Shown: positions 45,658 through 56,662 of the stretch, piece after piece
How the letters are laid out: each line of letters begins with the position of its first letter
Numbering within the stretch: position 1 is the first letter of the stretch
Program-made: the position numbers and the translations under genes
From: Carex sylvatica
Taxonomy: Eukaryota; Streptophyta; Magnoliopsida; Poales; Cyperaceae
Assembly (NCBI GenBank): GCA_964058845.1
Contig: CAXKVR010000332.1
Coordinates: forward strand, 90,924 to 154,923
Reading direction: 5' to 3'
Length of the DNA: 64,000 bases
Notes under the pieces: model-generated
What the model saw: only the letters and a program-made list of their open reading frames with translations
Told to the model about the DNA's origin: nothing
Databases searched by the model: none

Positions 45658-46205
45658 AGAAATTTTATTATACCCCTCAAAAGCTTTGAAATTATATATT
45701 TCCTCCTTCGTCATATCATATTTACTCTTCTAAATTCCAAAAACTCACAAATTTACTCATTTTTTTTTATTAAAACTCATTTTAAATTATAAAACACTTG
45801 TCTTACTCTTTATTTAAAATAGGAATATATATTATGTGCAAGAAAAATATTTTATATTCTAACCAGTCTGTTTCTGGAGATAAATGAGTAATATATTTAC
45901 TTGTCATATACACAAATGTATGCCTAAATATTGTGGTGTATGCGTCATAAGTAGAGAAATGAACTATTTATCCTCAGAAATCGACTAGTTAGGAGATGAA
46001 CATTTTCTACTGTATATTATTATTAATAAAGGATAAAATGTGTACTTTATTAAATTTAAATGAGTTTTAACTTTTAATAGAAAAATCAATAAATTGGTAA
46101 ATTTATGAGTTTTAAAAGTTTTTAAGGGTAAATATGATATTATGAATTTTAGAGGAAATACCTAATTTCAAGGTTTTTGAGGGGTGTACATGAAATTCCC
46201 ACAAA
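45658..46205. mobile_element. long-inverted-repeat element, TATACCCCTCAAAA ends
   Basis: Left end ATTTTATTATACCCCTCAAA; right end reverse-complemented ATTTCATGTACACCCCTCAA. The arms continue as CTTTGAAATTA, TAATATCATATTTACCCTT and AACTCACAAATTTA-like blocks. It is the same family as 49183-49741, sharing the block order over more than 500 bp. Confidence 0.8.
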
Positions 46206-46838
46206 AAGTAAAAGTAAAATAGTAATTTTCTCCTGGTGTTCTAGCTAAATCATGCCACACATGCTTCGGTCCAGGGGTACTTTCTCAAGGATTTCCATAC
46301 GAGATATGAGAGATTGACAGCGGTTATTTTTACAAGGAATTCTATCTTTTTAAGTGCACGGAGCATTTTCAAATCCTGCAATCAATCAAACAATGCCACC
46401 ATTGTTTCATCTCTCTTTCATTGGTTATTCAAGTGCTTAAACTCATGTTATGACTTGTTAGTGAATCTACTGTCATAATTTGCTTTTGCCCAAAAGCTGT
46501 TCGACGATTTCCTCATGAGAACTCTTATTTCATAATCTGGCAGCAAACAGTTGCACTAGGCAGGCAATAATAATTGTACAGGCACTCCTATATATTGCAA
46601 ACTTAGGAAAATCATCAACAAATATCCCTCCTGCTTTTTTTAGGAGGACTTTAAGTAAACTTTAGAAAACATTAAAATAGCTGATGTATCCAATATAGTT
46701 TTCTTAGGAACCTGAAGCCCAACAAAAATGTCATTGAAACATTTTATCAAACACGTTATATGCGCTGCTTAAAAGACATCGAGAAACAACTAAAAGAAAA
46801 ATAGCTTCTCTGGTTCTATCTAATGAGCCGACGCTAAC

Positions 46839-49112
46839 TCATGTATCCCCAATATTTGTTTTGTCCGGCACTGCATACAATAGAAGTGGCATTTTCCTTC
46901 TAGTGGTCATACCAAATGACTCTGACATGTCAATTTCTTCTGGTTTCAATCCATCTGGAAGTTTCCAATCAAAATGATAAAGGAGGCTAGCAAGAGGCAA
47001 TGCTGTATTGACAAGGCCCAAGGACACACCGGCACACATCCTTCGGCCTGATCCGAAAGGTAAAAACTCAAAATCATTTCCTTTAAAATCGGTGCCACTG
47101 TTCATAAATCTTTCCGGCTTAAATTCCTCGGGATCTTCCCAGTATTTTGGATCTCGGCCTGTAAGAAGTGTATAAATAGAATTAAATTTTGATTACAATT
47201 ACCTTCAATACTTTCCAACTTGTTTGATGATAATTTCTAAATTGATGCATCACAACCAAACCAAAGCTTTAAGTATTACGTCATGAGGATCCTTACCATA
47301 TCGGCTCATTAATTACTAGAAACCTATGTTCTGGTAAGAAAAAGTATTGGTTAAATAGTACTTCTGGGCTTTTATTTTTAACTTTTTAAGAAAAAATAAA
47401 CATACCTATTGCCCAAACATTTATTAACACAGTCGTTCCCTCAGCTATATCATAATCAAAGATGCGGCATGCCGTTCTGCACTGTCTTGGGAGAAGAAAA
47501 GGAAGAGGTGTGTGCAGCCTTAGTGTTTCTTTGATGACTAAATGCAAGTAATTTAGTTTGTTTAGATCTGACTCAGATACATGTGTGCTTCCCTTGAGAA
47601 GTTCGCGTACTTCTGACTGTGCCTTTTTTATAGTTGTGGGTTTCCTAAGGAGCTCTGACATGGCCCATTCAATGGTTGCTGTTGACGTCTCAGTACCTGC
47701 TCCAAAAAGATCCTGAAAATTGAAGAAAATGTCAACGGATGTGGTAGATAGGATGTACTTGTGATTTTGTATGTACCTGCATTAAGTTTAGCATGCATAC
47801 AATTTTTGTCCAATTTCATTTGTCTGCTGAAATTGCAATACCACCACGTTCTGAACCATTACAGAAATTTCAGGACATGGGTCCTGTTTAAAAATTATTC
47901 GTGGTATACTAAAATAAACTTCTTGATTGAGTGGTTCCTAAAAATTTTACATAAGACTAAAATTATCTTTGAAACTTGTTAGTTGTAGTTTGTATTTGTT
48001 TTAGTCTCAAAAGATAAATTTATTTCAATATGCAGTTTCCACCAAGTATTGGAACGAACGGTACCAAAATTCAAACTAGCTAACTCCAGTTTGCAAATGA
48101 AAATGTTATTTGAGTAACAAGTTTGTATATATGTAAATAAATGTTAGTATTGATCAATTTAAATCAGGTATATTAAATGTATGCATGCTTTTAGACCAGT
48201 AACAGGGCTCACCAAGATCACAGCTTTGACAGTTTCCATGTCAAGAGGATTTGTAGGTGTGTTGTCGTCGTGTAACCTCAGCAAAACACCTAGTAAATCC
48301 TCGACCTCACCCTCTCCGTTGGCAACCTTTCTCTCTCTGTGCTGCTCAATTACCTCATCTAAGAAGCCACATCTTGCCTGATGGCACCTCTCTGCCTTTT
48401 TCGCTGCTGTGCTTACCAATCTTACTAGCAATGATGATGGAAACAAATCATTTAAATTGAAGCCTGAGGCAAGCTTCACTAAGTTGTTAAGCTCCTGTAA
48501 AAACACATCTTGATTCTTACACTTGCTTCCAAAAATGGCCCTTGCAACAGTATCATTTATAAGTGATGCTAGCCTCTTGCTAAGGTTGACTGGTTCACAA
48601 TGAGATGAGGTTGAAGAGAGAGATTTTATCAGATGGGAAACTTCTTCCTGCCGTATTGACTTGTATGACTGGACCCTTCTATTGCTTAGTAACTCCAGAG
48701 TACATATTTTGCGCACCTTTCGCCAGTATTCCCCATAGGGAGCAAAACCAATACCCTTCCCACCAAAAGTTAGGATATCCATGGTAGCGCCGATCGGACG
48801 TGATGCAAAATTGATGTCATGGGTTTTCATGATTTCTCTGGCGGCATCGCGCGAGGAGACAACAATGGTCCGGGTCTCGCCAAGGTAAAGTAGCATAAGT
48901 GGTCCAAACTGCCTTGATAACTCTCGCATCCTATGATGCGGGAGTGACCCAATAAGATTGTGGATGTTTCCAATAATAGGGAGAGGCCATGGCCCTGGAG
49001 GAAACCTTAGATTAGGTTTTGAATGATATGTTTTGGACTTGAAAAGGAGAAGAATGAGGAGACACAGAAAAAGAGAGAATAACAGAATAGGAAAAGAAAG
49101 ATAATAATCCAT
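46839..49112 (-). CDS. cytochrome P450, CYP71 clade, copy 1
   Basis: Three exons on the minus strand: 49112-48213, 47712-47406, 47158-46839; 508 aa. An N-terminal hydrophobic ER anchor (residues 1-24) is followed by the proline hinge PPGPWPLP (38-45). The I-helix oxygen-activation motif AGTETS is at 305-310, the K-helix ETLR at 362-365, PERF at 417-420 and the haem loop [10 protein letters not shown] at 437-446, with Cys444 as haem ligand. All catalytic motifs are intact, so an active microsomal monooxygenase is expected. Sequence style is CYP71D-like; such enzymes oxidise terpenoids, alkaloids or phenolics, and the substrate cannot be told. The first intron is at the usual CYP71 position ([11 protein letters not shown]). 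A second intron at WAIG|RDP is shared with copy 2. Family members nearby: copy 2 (inverted) and a third copy at the window edge. Confidence 0.93.
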
Positions 49113-49150
49113 AAGTTAAGAGTGGTAAAAGATCAGCTCAGTACTGGTAG

Positions 49151-49157
49151 ATATATA
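49151..49157 (-). promoter_or_regulatory. probable TATA box of P450 copy 1
   Basis: TATATAT on the minus strand, about 39 bp upstream of the copy 1 ATG. This matches in relative position the TATA-rich stretch before copy 2. Confidence 0.4.
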
Positions 49158-49182
49158 GAGTAAAGGAATCAATTAAGTATAG

Positions 49183-49741
49183 GTGAATTTTATGTATACC
49201 CTCAAAAATCTCGAAATTATGTATGTTCCCTCTAAAATTCATAATATCATATTTACCCTTCTAAGTTTCAAAAATTGACAAATTTATCCAATTGATTGAC
49301 TTTTCTATTCAAAATCATTTTAAATTTATAAAGTACCCATTTTATCCATAATTAAAAAACAAACAATATGTGGTTTGTGTAAGAAAATATTATGTCTTTT
49401 AACTTATCGATTTTTACAGACAAATGATTCACTGCTCTATTTGATGCATACGCTGACATTTAGGTATATGCTTGTGTGTGTCACAATTAAGAAAATAAAT
49501 CATTTATTCTAAAACCGATCAATTAGAAGACTAAATATTTATCTTAAAATGTTACATATTTTATTTTTTTAATAAAGAGTAAAATGGATACTTTATAAAT
49601 TTAAATTGAGTTTTAATAGAAAAAGTCAATAAATTGGATAAATTTGTGAGTTTGCGAGTTTTTGAAATCTAGAAGGATAAATATGATATTATGAATTTTA
49701 GAGGGGAGTTAATTTCAAGGTTTTTGAAGGCTATACATGAC
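49183..49741. mobile_element. inverted-repeat element inserted in the copy 1 promoter
   Basis: Left end GGTGAATTTTATGTATACCC and right end (reverse complement AGTCATGTATAGCCTTCAAA). The homologous upstream region of copy 2 runs directly from AGTATATA to GCAATATATTT with no such sequence, so copy 2 is an empty site. Same family as 45658-46205. The insertion separates the copy 1 TATA region from the conserved distal upstream block (49742-49910). Confidence 0.82.
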
Positions 49742-50261
49742 TGCAATATATTTGAAGATATAGTAGTTGAGTGCATTAAGTAGGGGTGTCAATTGTATGT
49801 TTTATCTGATCTTTATTAATACCACAGACAATAACATGGATATAAGGAAGTTCTCTTGCTAGCTTATCGAGTTGTTCCATTTATGTTAATCACTATTCAC
49901 TAGAGCAATTGAAAAAAAAAAATTATATAACTAATTTTTGTTTCATTAATCATATACAATTTTACTTGCTCAAAAGTTTTATCAGCAATTAATGATATTT
50001 TTTAATCTAATAAAAAGAATGATGGTAGTTTTAATCTTAGATTGATGTGAGTCATGTGACAATTAATAGATAGATATCTAATAAAAAAAAAAGACAATTA
50101 ATAGATATCTGACTTTATCAGTTTTGACCAAGAAATATGTTGTCATTTTCTTGTATACATGTTCTGTATTTTTTATTTTTTGGCAACCAAATACATGTTC
50201 TGTATTAATGACTATCCCCGCTACAGTTGTTTGTCCAATAATGCGCTAGGATTGTTTGATC

Positions 50262-50418
50262 CTTCAAGAATCGCAGGACCATATATGATTCCAAATCCAT
50301 CCCTTTATTTTTTGAAATGTACGAATTTCAAAATCACTTATTTTTTTATGCACGAATCTCTAAATAAATGAATGAATAGATTTAAAATAGTAGGGTCCTG
50401 TGATTATAAAGAATCGCA
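50262..50418. mobile_element. small MITE with GCAGGACC/CACAGGACCC ends
   Basis: The left part reads AGAATCGCAGGACCATATAT, and the right end reverse-complemented reads GATTCTTTATAATCACAGGA. Inner blocks TTATTTTTTGAAATGTACGA and ATTTATTTAGAGATTCGTGC are inverted versions of each other. A diverged relative (CACAGGACCCTCC, AAATGTACAAATTTTAAAAT) lies at about 7480-7570. Confidence 0.5.
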
Positions 50419-51559
50419 ACAGATTTGTATCCAGAATTGTTGATAGGTTGCGGATGGTTCATCACTCCGCGTCCGCATCTTGTTCTCTCTCTCTCCTAAA
50501 AAGAGTGAGGAGAGAGAAAGAGGATTAGTTGTACATACGTCTATTATCCTTCATTGAAGTTCGCTTTATATTCCAAATTCTTAACTAATAAGATCATAGT
50601 AGCATTTGGACTCAGATTAAGTTTGTATCTGAATTATTTAGAAAAAAGATATAAAAAAAAAGAAGAATAGAGAGGAGAAAATGAGTTACTGTCAGTGCAT
50701 CATCATCATTAACCATAAACATATATTATTATATATGGATATACATATTTAGAGGCGGGACGAATTTACAACACCCTCATCCAAATTCGGTAAATTTGAG
50801 GCAGAGAGCGGTGAGACAGAACGACGAGCAATGACTAGATTTATCGAACGGAAGTATCTGCTCAAATGAAGTACGACTGAGTGAACCGGACAAAGGAGGA
50901 GAGTGGAGCAGAAGAGAAGGGCCAGGCGGAGGAGCCAAAATGAAGCGGTAGACTCTCAAATCGGCTGATCACCTTTCAATCGCCTGGGAGATATTAAAGA
51001 GGAGAACGATACTAATGACGTGAGGGAAATCTTTTTACTCTAAATACATTTAGTATCAAGCGCACTATGAGTAGTTCTCAAACAATCGTACCGTAGCACT
51101 TTTTTTTGAACTCCTGCGAAGTCCTTAGTAATATTTTTTCTTGAAAAAGTTCAAAATATGAAAGAAATATTTTTTAATAAATATTAAATAGTTGGATGAC
51201 TCGATCGTCAATTTTTTTCTAAAAAAACTGTTGTGCTTTTTTAGCACACTATTTATGTTCATAATTTTTTCTTTTTAAGTAATGATAGAAAATCAACCTA
51301 CTTAAACTATATAATACTTCTGTTATTATAATAATTGATTTTTTTTTATCATGTAATACTATACATATTGACGAACTGTATGGAGGTATTAAAAGTACTG
51401 CATATATAATATCAATTGTCAGTAATCTGACCGGCTAATTTGGATGAATTCAAGAATACATGTTGAATCTTACAAGTGGATAGTGAATTTTCATAAAATA
51501 CAGTATGAATCCTAAAAATACAGGATAAATTTCTAAAATACAGACTAAGTGACAAAAAT

Positions 51560-51870
51560 CAGCTGTTATTCCATTTGTTTCAAACAATGAATCTAAATCA
51601 TTGAAGTATACATACTTTACGAGTGATGCATATATATAAAAAAATTTCAAAATTTCAAATTAATTTAGTACAAAATCAAATGACTAAAAAATATTGAAAA
51701 TGAATGTATTAAAATAACTCACAAATCTTTATTTTCTTGACCGCTTGAATTAAAACTAAATAAATTAAAAAAACTTAAAAATTTTGCATGTATACAAATC
51801 ACTCCTAAAATAAATCAGTTTCAACAGTTTAATTTGTCATTTAAAATCAATATAATAAATTTTAAAGTTA
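51560..51870. repeat. GACCGCTTGA foldback family, diverged copy
   Basis: Arms carry CATTGAAGTATACATACTTTA/GTGATGCAT and the inverted GCATGTATACAAATCACTCC, with TTGACCGCTTGAATTAAAAC on the right against CAAAATCAAATGACTAAAAA on the left. Related blocks occur at 53990-54345, 57820-58165 and in the MITE at 60175-60583. Confidence 0.55.
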
Positions 51871-52394
51871 ATCACCAAACCTTCTTTCATCACAATGAAC
51901 GCTATTACAATCCCTCTCGGATTTCATTCCCCAATGCAATGAAAATGTGATACCTTCTCTACATAATTCCCTTTGCTGTTGTTTGAGAACTGGATAAGAA
52001 ATTCAATTAATTATCCTGATTGGAGAAGCATTTCTCTCAAGTACCAAATGATAGAATGAGGTTTCAGTTGAGTCAAAACAATTTTGTTACCTACATAATT
52101 ACTTCCATGGATCTGAACTCTGATTAGTTCTGCTATTTCCAGATAAAAAAAAATAAAAAAGGCTGCTAATCCGAAAAGTCAAAGAGTCAATGAGAGGGCT
52201 CCGAAATCAAAGCAACCCTATCTTCGAATTATTCCGAAAGAGAGTTCGTGATCGTGGGCTGCTGTTACCGGGAAAAAAAAGAGTTAGTCGGATCTATCAG
52301 AAAATGGCTGTTGTTGCTTGGAAATTGAATGAATCCCATCTTTCCAAAAATCTGTTGCTTGAATAGAGAACGAGGAATTCAATCCAAAAACTAA

Positions 52395-52600
52395 GAATTC
52401 GTATCCTCTGCATTAACTCAAAAAAATATATTTTGAGTTAATGAATCTAGACCGTCTGATCAGCTTCAAAATTCGTATGAATTAGATCCGCACTAATATT
52501 AAAGACCCTCTTATATTTTAGATGGGAGTCAGATAAACTCCGTTTATAATCGGACGGCCGATATATATTAACTCAAAAAATGCCCTTTGAGTTAATACTT
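52395..52600. mobile_element. Mutator-type MITE with terminal hairpins, second copy
   Basis: Starts GAATTCGTATCCTCTGCATT and has the paired TTAACTCAAAA...TTTTGAGTTAA palindromes at both ends, as in 18937-19153. The outermost right end (GAGGATACG) is not visible, so this copy is truncated or diverged. Confidence 0.65.
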
Positions 52601-52643
52601 AATACTGACGATGTAGATATTCTATATAATAAGATGCCCATAC

Positions 52644-53715
52644 TAGTGTATTGAAAAAAATCAGGCGAGTCAGACCCGACCCAGCTGAATCTGGGATCGC
52701 ACCCGACTCGGACCGACCCAGACCAACCCTAGGGTCGGATCTAGCATGAGTTTGATCCGGCTTTTTTATTTTAGACCTCCGAAAACTCGACCCAAGTGAA
52801 TCCCCGACTCGTTTGAACCCGACCCGACCCCTCCTAAACCCCTCTAAACCCGTACTAATCCCCCCCCAGGACCCGTACTAACTCGGACCAAACCTTTTTA
52901 AACCACCCAAAACCCCATGGACCTGGATCAAACCCCCACAGACCCGTACTAAACCACCCACTGACCCGTACTAATCCGTACTCGAACCCCAGTTTTTGAA
53001 TTTAAATTGCATTAGATTTGTATAGTTTCGGCCTCTGTTTCTGACCGAAACAAGATGTTTTGACCTTTCAGAAAATATAGCTTTTCTGGAAAGATCGAAA
53101 CAGGAACATAAACCGAAACTACACATTTATTAATGTTTTTGAATTTTTAATGTGTTAGATTAATTTTAAAAATGTTAGATTTATTTTTAATGTGTTAGAT
53201 TTATTTTTAAATTGGTTAGATATGTTAGTTTTATTTCTAATGTGTTAGATTTAATTCAAAATATATTAGATTTATTTTTAATATGTTAGATTTATTTTTC
53301 AATATGTTAGATTTATTTTAAGAATGTTATATTTTATGTTTAATATATTATGTTTAATTTTATTTGTTATTGGTTAGATATGTTATAATGATTTTAATTT
53401 ATTAGTGATTAGCTCTTTAAAAACAAATTGGTGTTGTTTTAAAAAAAATTTTGGTGCTGTCATAATAAAAAAAAGAAGAAGAAGATCCGAATCAAATTTG
53501 GACCCGACCTCCACTCGACCTCCACCTGACCCATACTAAATTTGGACTAAGAGCCTAGCACGAGTTTGATCTAACTCTCCAAAATGAGACCCGCCGGACC
53601 CGATTCGGTCGAACCCGTAGACCCATCGCACCCGCAGACCGTGGGACTCGTGGTCCGACGGGTTCAGACTGTGTGGACCTGACCTGATCTGACCCGACCC
53701 GAATTCAAAACACTA
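52644..53715. mobile_element. hAT-like element with GACCCGA-rich ends
   Basis: Left end TAGTGTATTGAAAAAAATC; right end reverse-complemented TAGTGTTTTGAATTCGGGTC. Candidate 8-bp target duplication GCCCATAC (52636-52643) and GTCCATAG (53716-53723), 6 of 8 identical. Subterminal parts are clusters of GACCCG/ACCCGTACTAA; the centre has repeated TGTTAGATTTATTTTT units. No coding potential. A left-truncated copy lies at 56663-57523. Confidence 0.55.
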
Positions 53716-54911
53716 GTCCATAGCCCCATACTCAAAAGATGCCTCTCAAGTACATTCAAATAAGAATTTTATCCAAGTCAAAAAGCTCGGCAACTACACT
53801 CCATATAATAAGGATAACCGTACATGTCGTGATTTCATTTTAATCTTCTTCTTGTTATTTTTTAAATCTTTGTGGTCTGCCAAGTTTAATTTTATTTGAA
53901 TCTCCTTTAATGGACCTAATAGATCAGTCCAAGCAAGATTAATCTTTATCCAATTTTTAATTAAATAAAAAAAATTGTTACAGTATATTCTGAACACAAA
54001 TAAATGGTTTTTTTTTCAAAAATATATCGGATCGACTTCAAACGACGTATCCAAATCGTTGAAATTTATATACTTCATGAGTGATGTATTTACGTGCAAA
54101 ATTTTGAAAATTTCAAGTTTATTTGCTACAAAGTCAAGCGGTAAAAAAAATGATAAAAATTGAATATATAAAAAAATAACTTATAAATTAACTTATAAAA
54201 ATTTTATTTCTTTGACCACAACTCAAAATTTTCAAAATTTTGCATGTACATGCATTATCCATGAAGCACATTAATTTTAACGGTTTGAATTCAGCGTTTA
54301 AAATCGATCCGGTTTACTTTCAAAGTTGTGCTCACCAAACTCTCTTGTTAATAGGTGAAGGAGTTAATTAATTTGAACCGCTTCCAATTAAGTTAAACAA
54401 TATACTTACAATTCATAATTTAATTTAGAAATATAATTTTCAGTTAGGAATAAAGATTCATTTTATTTAAATGATCTAGATTGAAGAAGACAGTTCTAAT
54501 ATGATGATAGTTATAATAAAACAAAAGAAGTATGAACATTTTTTTTTGAGAAAATAATGACAAAACAGACAGAAAACAAAAACCATAAATGTTGGCATGT
54601 TTCTGAGCAGTTACAAAACAGTAAAGATCAATCATCATGACACTGCATTTCGGAGGGACCAAAAACGTTGTGGGTCTATAGATAAATGATAATAGGTGGA
54701 GGTGGATCGGAGAGGTGGGGGGAGGGGTGGAAGAGGTGGATAGGAGAGGAAATATTACTCTAGTGGTTAACATAAATGGAACAACTGTTTTTCTTGATAA
54801 GTTAGCAAGAGAACTTCCTCATATCCATTTCAGTGTATATGTTGTTACAATAGAGATCAGCTGGTAAAACACTCCACTTACAGTCTGACACCCCTACCAT
54901 TTAATGCACTC
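52845..54911. repeat. duplicated segment A: orphan P450 upstream region
   Basis: About 2.07 kb directly repeated at 56663-58730 with only scattered substitutions and small indels. The distal part comes from the hAT-like element. The proximal part (about 54440-54911) equals the upstream region of P450 copy 2 up to AATGCACTC. There it breaks off, so the promoter-like region has no P450 coding sequence after it. A 21-bp segment present in B near 58021 is missing in A near 54215. Confidence 0.88.
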
Positions 54912-56662
54912 CACTGGTCCTGAGTGCGTCCGCACTAGGCTCGGAAAAACTTGCTGCGCAGCGCTGAGATGTTGGAAATGCAGCTAAGTCCTCAGTGCGG
55001 CTGCACTGATCCGCAGTGCGTGTGGTTGACCCGCACTGGGGTGTATTTTCACCATTTTTCATCATTTTCTGCAATGAAGTAACTTGATTCTAGGTGTATT
55101 TTAATCACTTTATATTATAAATACGAGATATTTGAGGTTGTTTTATGATAAAGTCTAGATCAAATGTGTATATAATTTATGCTTATCAATAAACAACCGA
55201 TCCTAAAATGTATTTTTTTTTTCAGAACCAACTTAAAAAAACAAAAAAACAAAAACAAAACTATTAGGATCGGTTGTTTCAAAACAACCGATTCTAATAG
55301 TGTTTTTTTTTTCAGAACCAACTTAAAAAAAAAAACACTATTAGGATCGGTTGTATCAATACAACCGATCCTAATAGTTTTTTTTTTTGATCGGTTGTTT
55401 TGATACAACCGATCCTAATAGTATTTTTTTTCAGAACCAACTTAAAAAAAAACACTATTAGGATCGGTTGTTTCGATACAACCGATCCTAATAGTGTTTT
55501 TTTTTCTTTTAAGTTGGTTCTGAAAAAAAAAAACACTATTAGGATCGGTTGTTTGAAACAACCGATCCTGATAACTCCCTAGGGTTCTTATTTTCATTCC
55601 GCGCCTCTCATTTTTAACTTAGCGAAAATCAAACCCGCCTCTCAACTCCTCCGTCTCTCTCTCTGTCTCATTCTCTCCCTCTTCTAGGGTTCTTATTTTC
55701 ATTTTGCATCTCTCATTTTCAACTTTGCAAAAATCAAACCCGCCTCTTAACTCGTTCGTCTCTCTCTGTCTCCAGCGTCTCTCAACTTAGCAATCTTTGT
55801 CTCTCTCTGTCTCGATCATGTCAAAAAAAGGTGAAGAAGACAAAAACTGACAAGGATGTGCCATCCATCTCTTCCAAGTTCATGGAATGAGATGAAGAAT
55901 GATGCCCCGGCTTATGCCCTTAAATTATACTTAAGGTACATACTATTTATTTCCTCAAATCTCTTATGTACATTTGAGCATCTTTTGTATTTTTAATTTA
56001 CACTAAATTGCAGTATTACAGTTCATGGTTTCAATTTTTTTTTTTTTTCATTTGAGCAAGGCTTTTTGAGATTATTCCATCAGCGGTGAAGATGTACACT
56101 TTGAGGTATGCTAGCTAGGTTTCCTTGTCTTTCAATTTAAATAATACATGCATAAAAGAGGGAGTACCATACATGTGGCTAAATTTTATTTTGCTATTGC
56201 ACCAAATTTATTCAACTATTGTACTTCTTTTTGTGTTTCATGAATTTTATTTTGTGTTCTTAATTGATTTTGAGCTCCAATAAATCAATGGTAAATAAAA
56301 AAAAATTTATGCTGGTCAGCAAATATATATGGAAGCTGGCCAAATAAAAAAAAAAAAATTTAGATCCAATGTAACATCAGGATCGGTTGTTTTAAACAAC
56401 CGATCCTGATAGTTTTTTTTTCTTTAAGTTGGTTATGAAAGAAAAAAAAATACTATTAGGATCGGTTGTTTTGAAACAACCGATCCTAATAGTTTTTTTT
56501 TTTTTTTTTAAGTTGGTTCTGGAAAAAAAAAAACACTATTAGGATCGGTTATTTAACCGATCCAGATTAGTGTAGTATCAGTATCGCCTTCATCAGGATC
56601 GGTTGTATTCCGATACTAATATGTGTATATAACCGATCCTGATTTCATATTTTCCACTAGTG
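54912..56662. mobile_element. CACTA-like element with hairpin subterminal repeats
   Basis: The right edge, reverse-complemented, starts CACTAGTGGAAAAT, the form of plant CACTA (En/Spm) termini. Inside both ends are clusters of the hairpin unit ACTATTAGGATCGGTTGT / ACAACCGATCCTAATAGT (about 55190-55570 and 56376-56645), typical of CACTA subterminal repeats. The left edge reads CACTGGTCC and is less convincing. The middle holds a UTR-like tandem duplication and a short ATG frame (55585-55930). No transposase. No 3-bp target duplication is seen at the edges with segments A and B. Confidence 0.6.
55585..55930 (+). pseudogene. gene-like fragment inside the CACTA-like element
   Basis: A block TAGGGTTCTTATTTTCATT then CTCTCATTTTCAACTT-GC-AAAATCAAACCCGCCTCT occurs twice in tandem (about 55580-55675 and 55685-55775), rich in CTCTCTGTCTC and looking like a plant 5' UTR. 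It is followed by ATGTCAAAAAAAGGTGAAG at 55818. That frame stops after ten codons (TGA), while the next frame reads KKVKKTKTDKDVPSISSKF and then stops. It looks like a captured and broken 5' end of a host gene. The gene of origin is not recognised. Confidence 0.4.

Larger units (their letters stand above)
49742..52394. other. P450 copy 1 upstream flank and intergenic DNA
   Basis: 49742-49910 is the inverted counterpart of the copy 2 upstream region (shared TTGAGTGCATTAA, TAGGGGTGTCA, GGAAGTTCTCTTGCTA, TTCCATTTATGTTAA). Beyond that the DNA is AT-rich, with a small foldback at about 50262-50418 and a member of the GACCGCTTGA repeat family at about 51560-51870. No gene supported. Confidence 0.6.

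Noticed and set aside
48181..48787. Plus-strand open frames opposite P450 copy 1
   Set aside because: Shadow frames of the P450 first exon; no independent support.
54444..54773. 109-aa minus-strand frame, also present at 58263-58592
   Set aside because: Both copies exist because segments A and B are duplicated. The few differences are mostly amino-acid changing, and there is no start context or known domain, so coding is not supported.
55160..55582. Several overlapping 60-80 aa frames on both strands
   Set aside because: All read through the ATCGGTTGT hairpin array; the repeated peptide pattern is a by-product of the DNA repeat.
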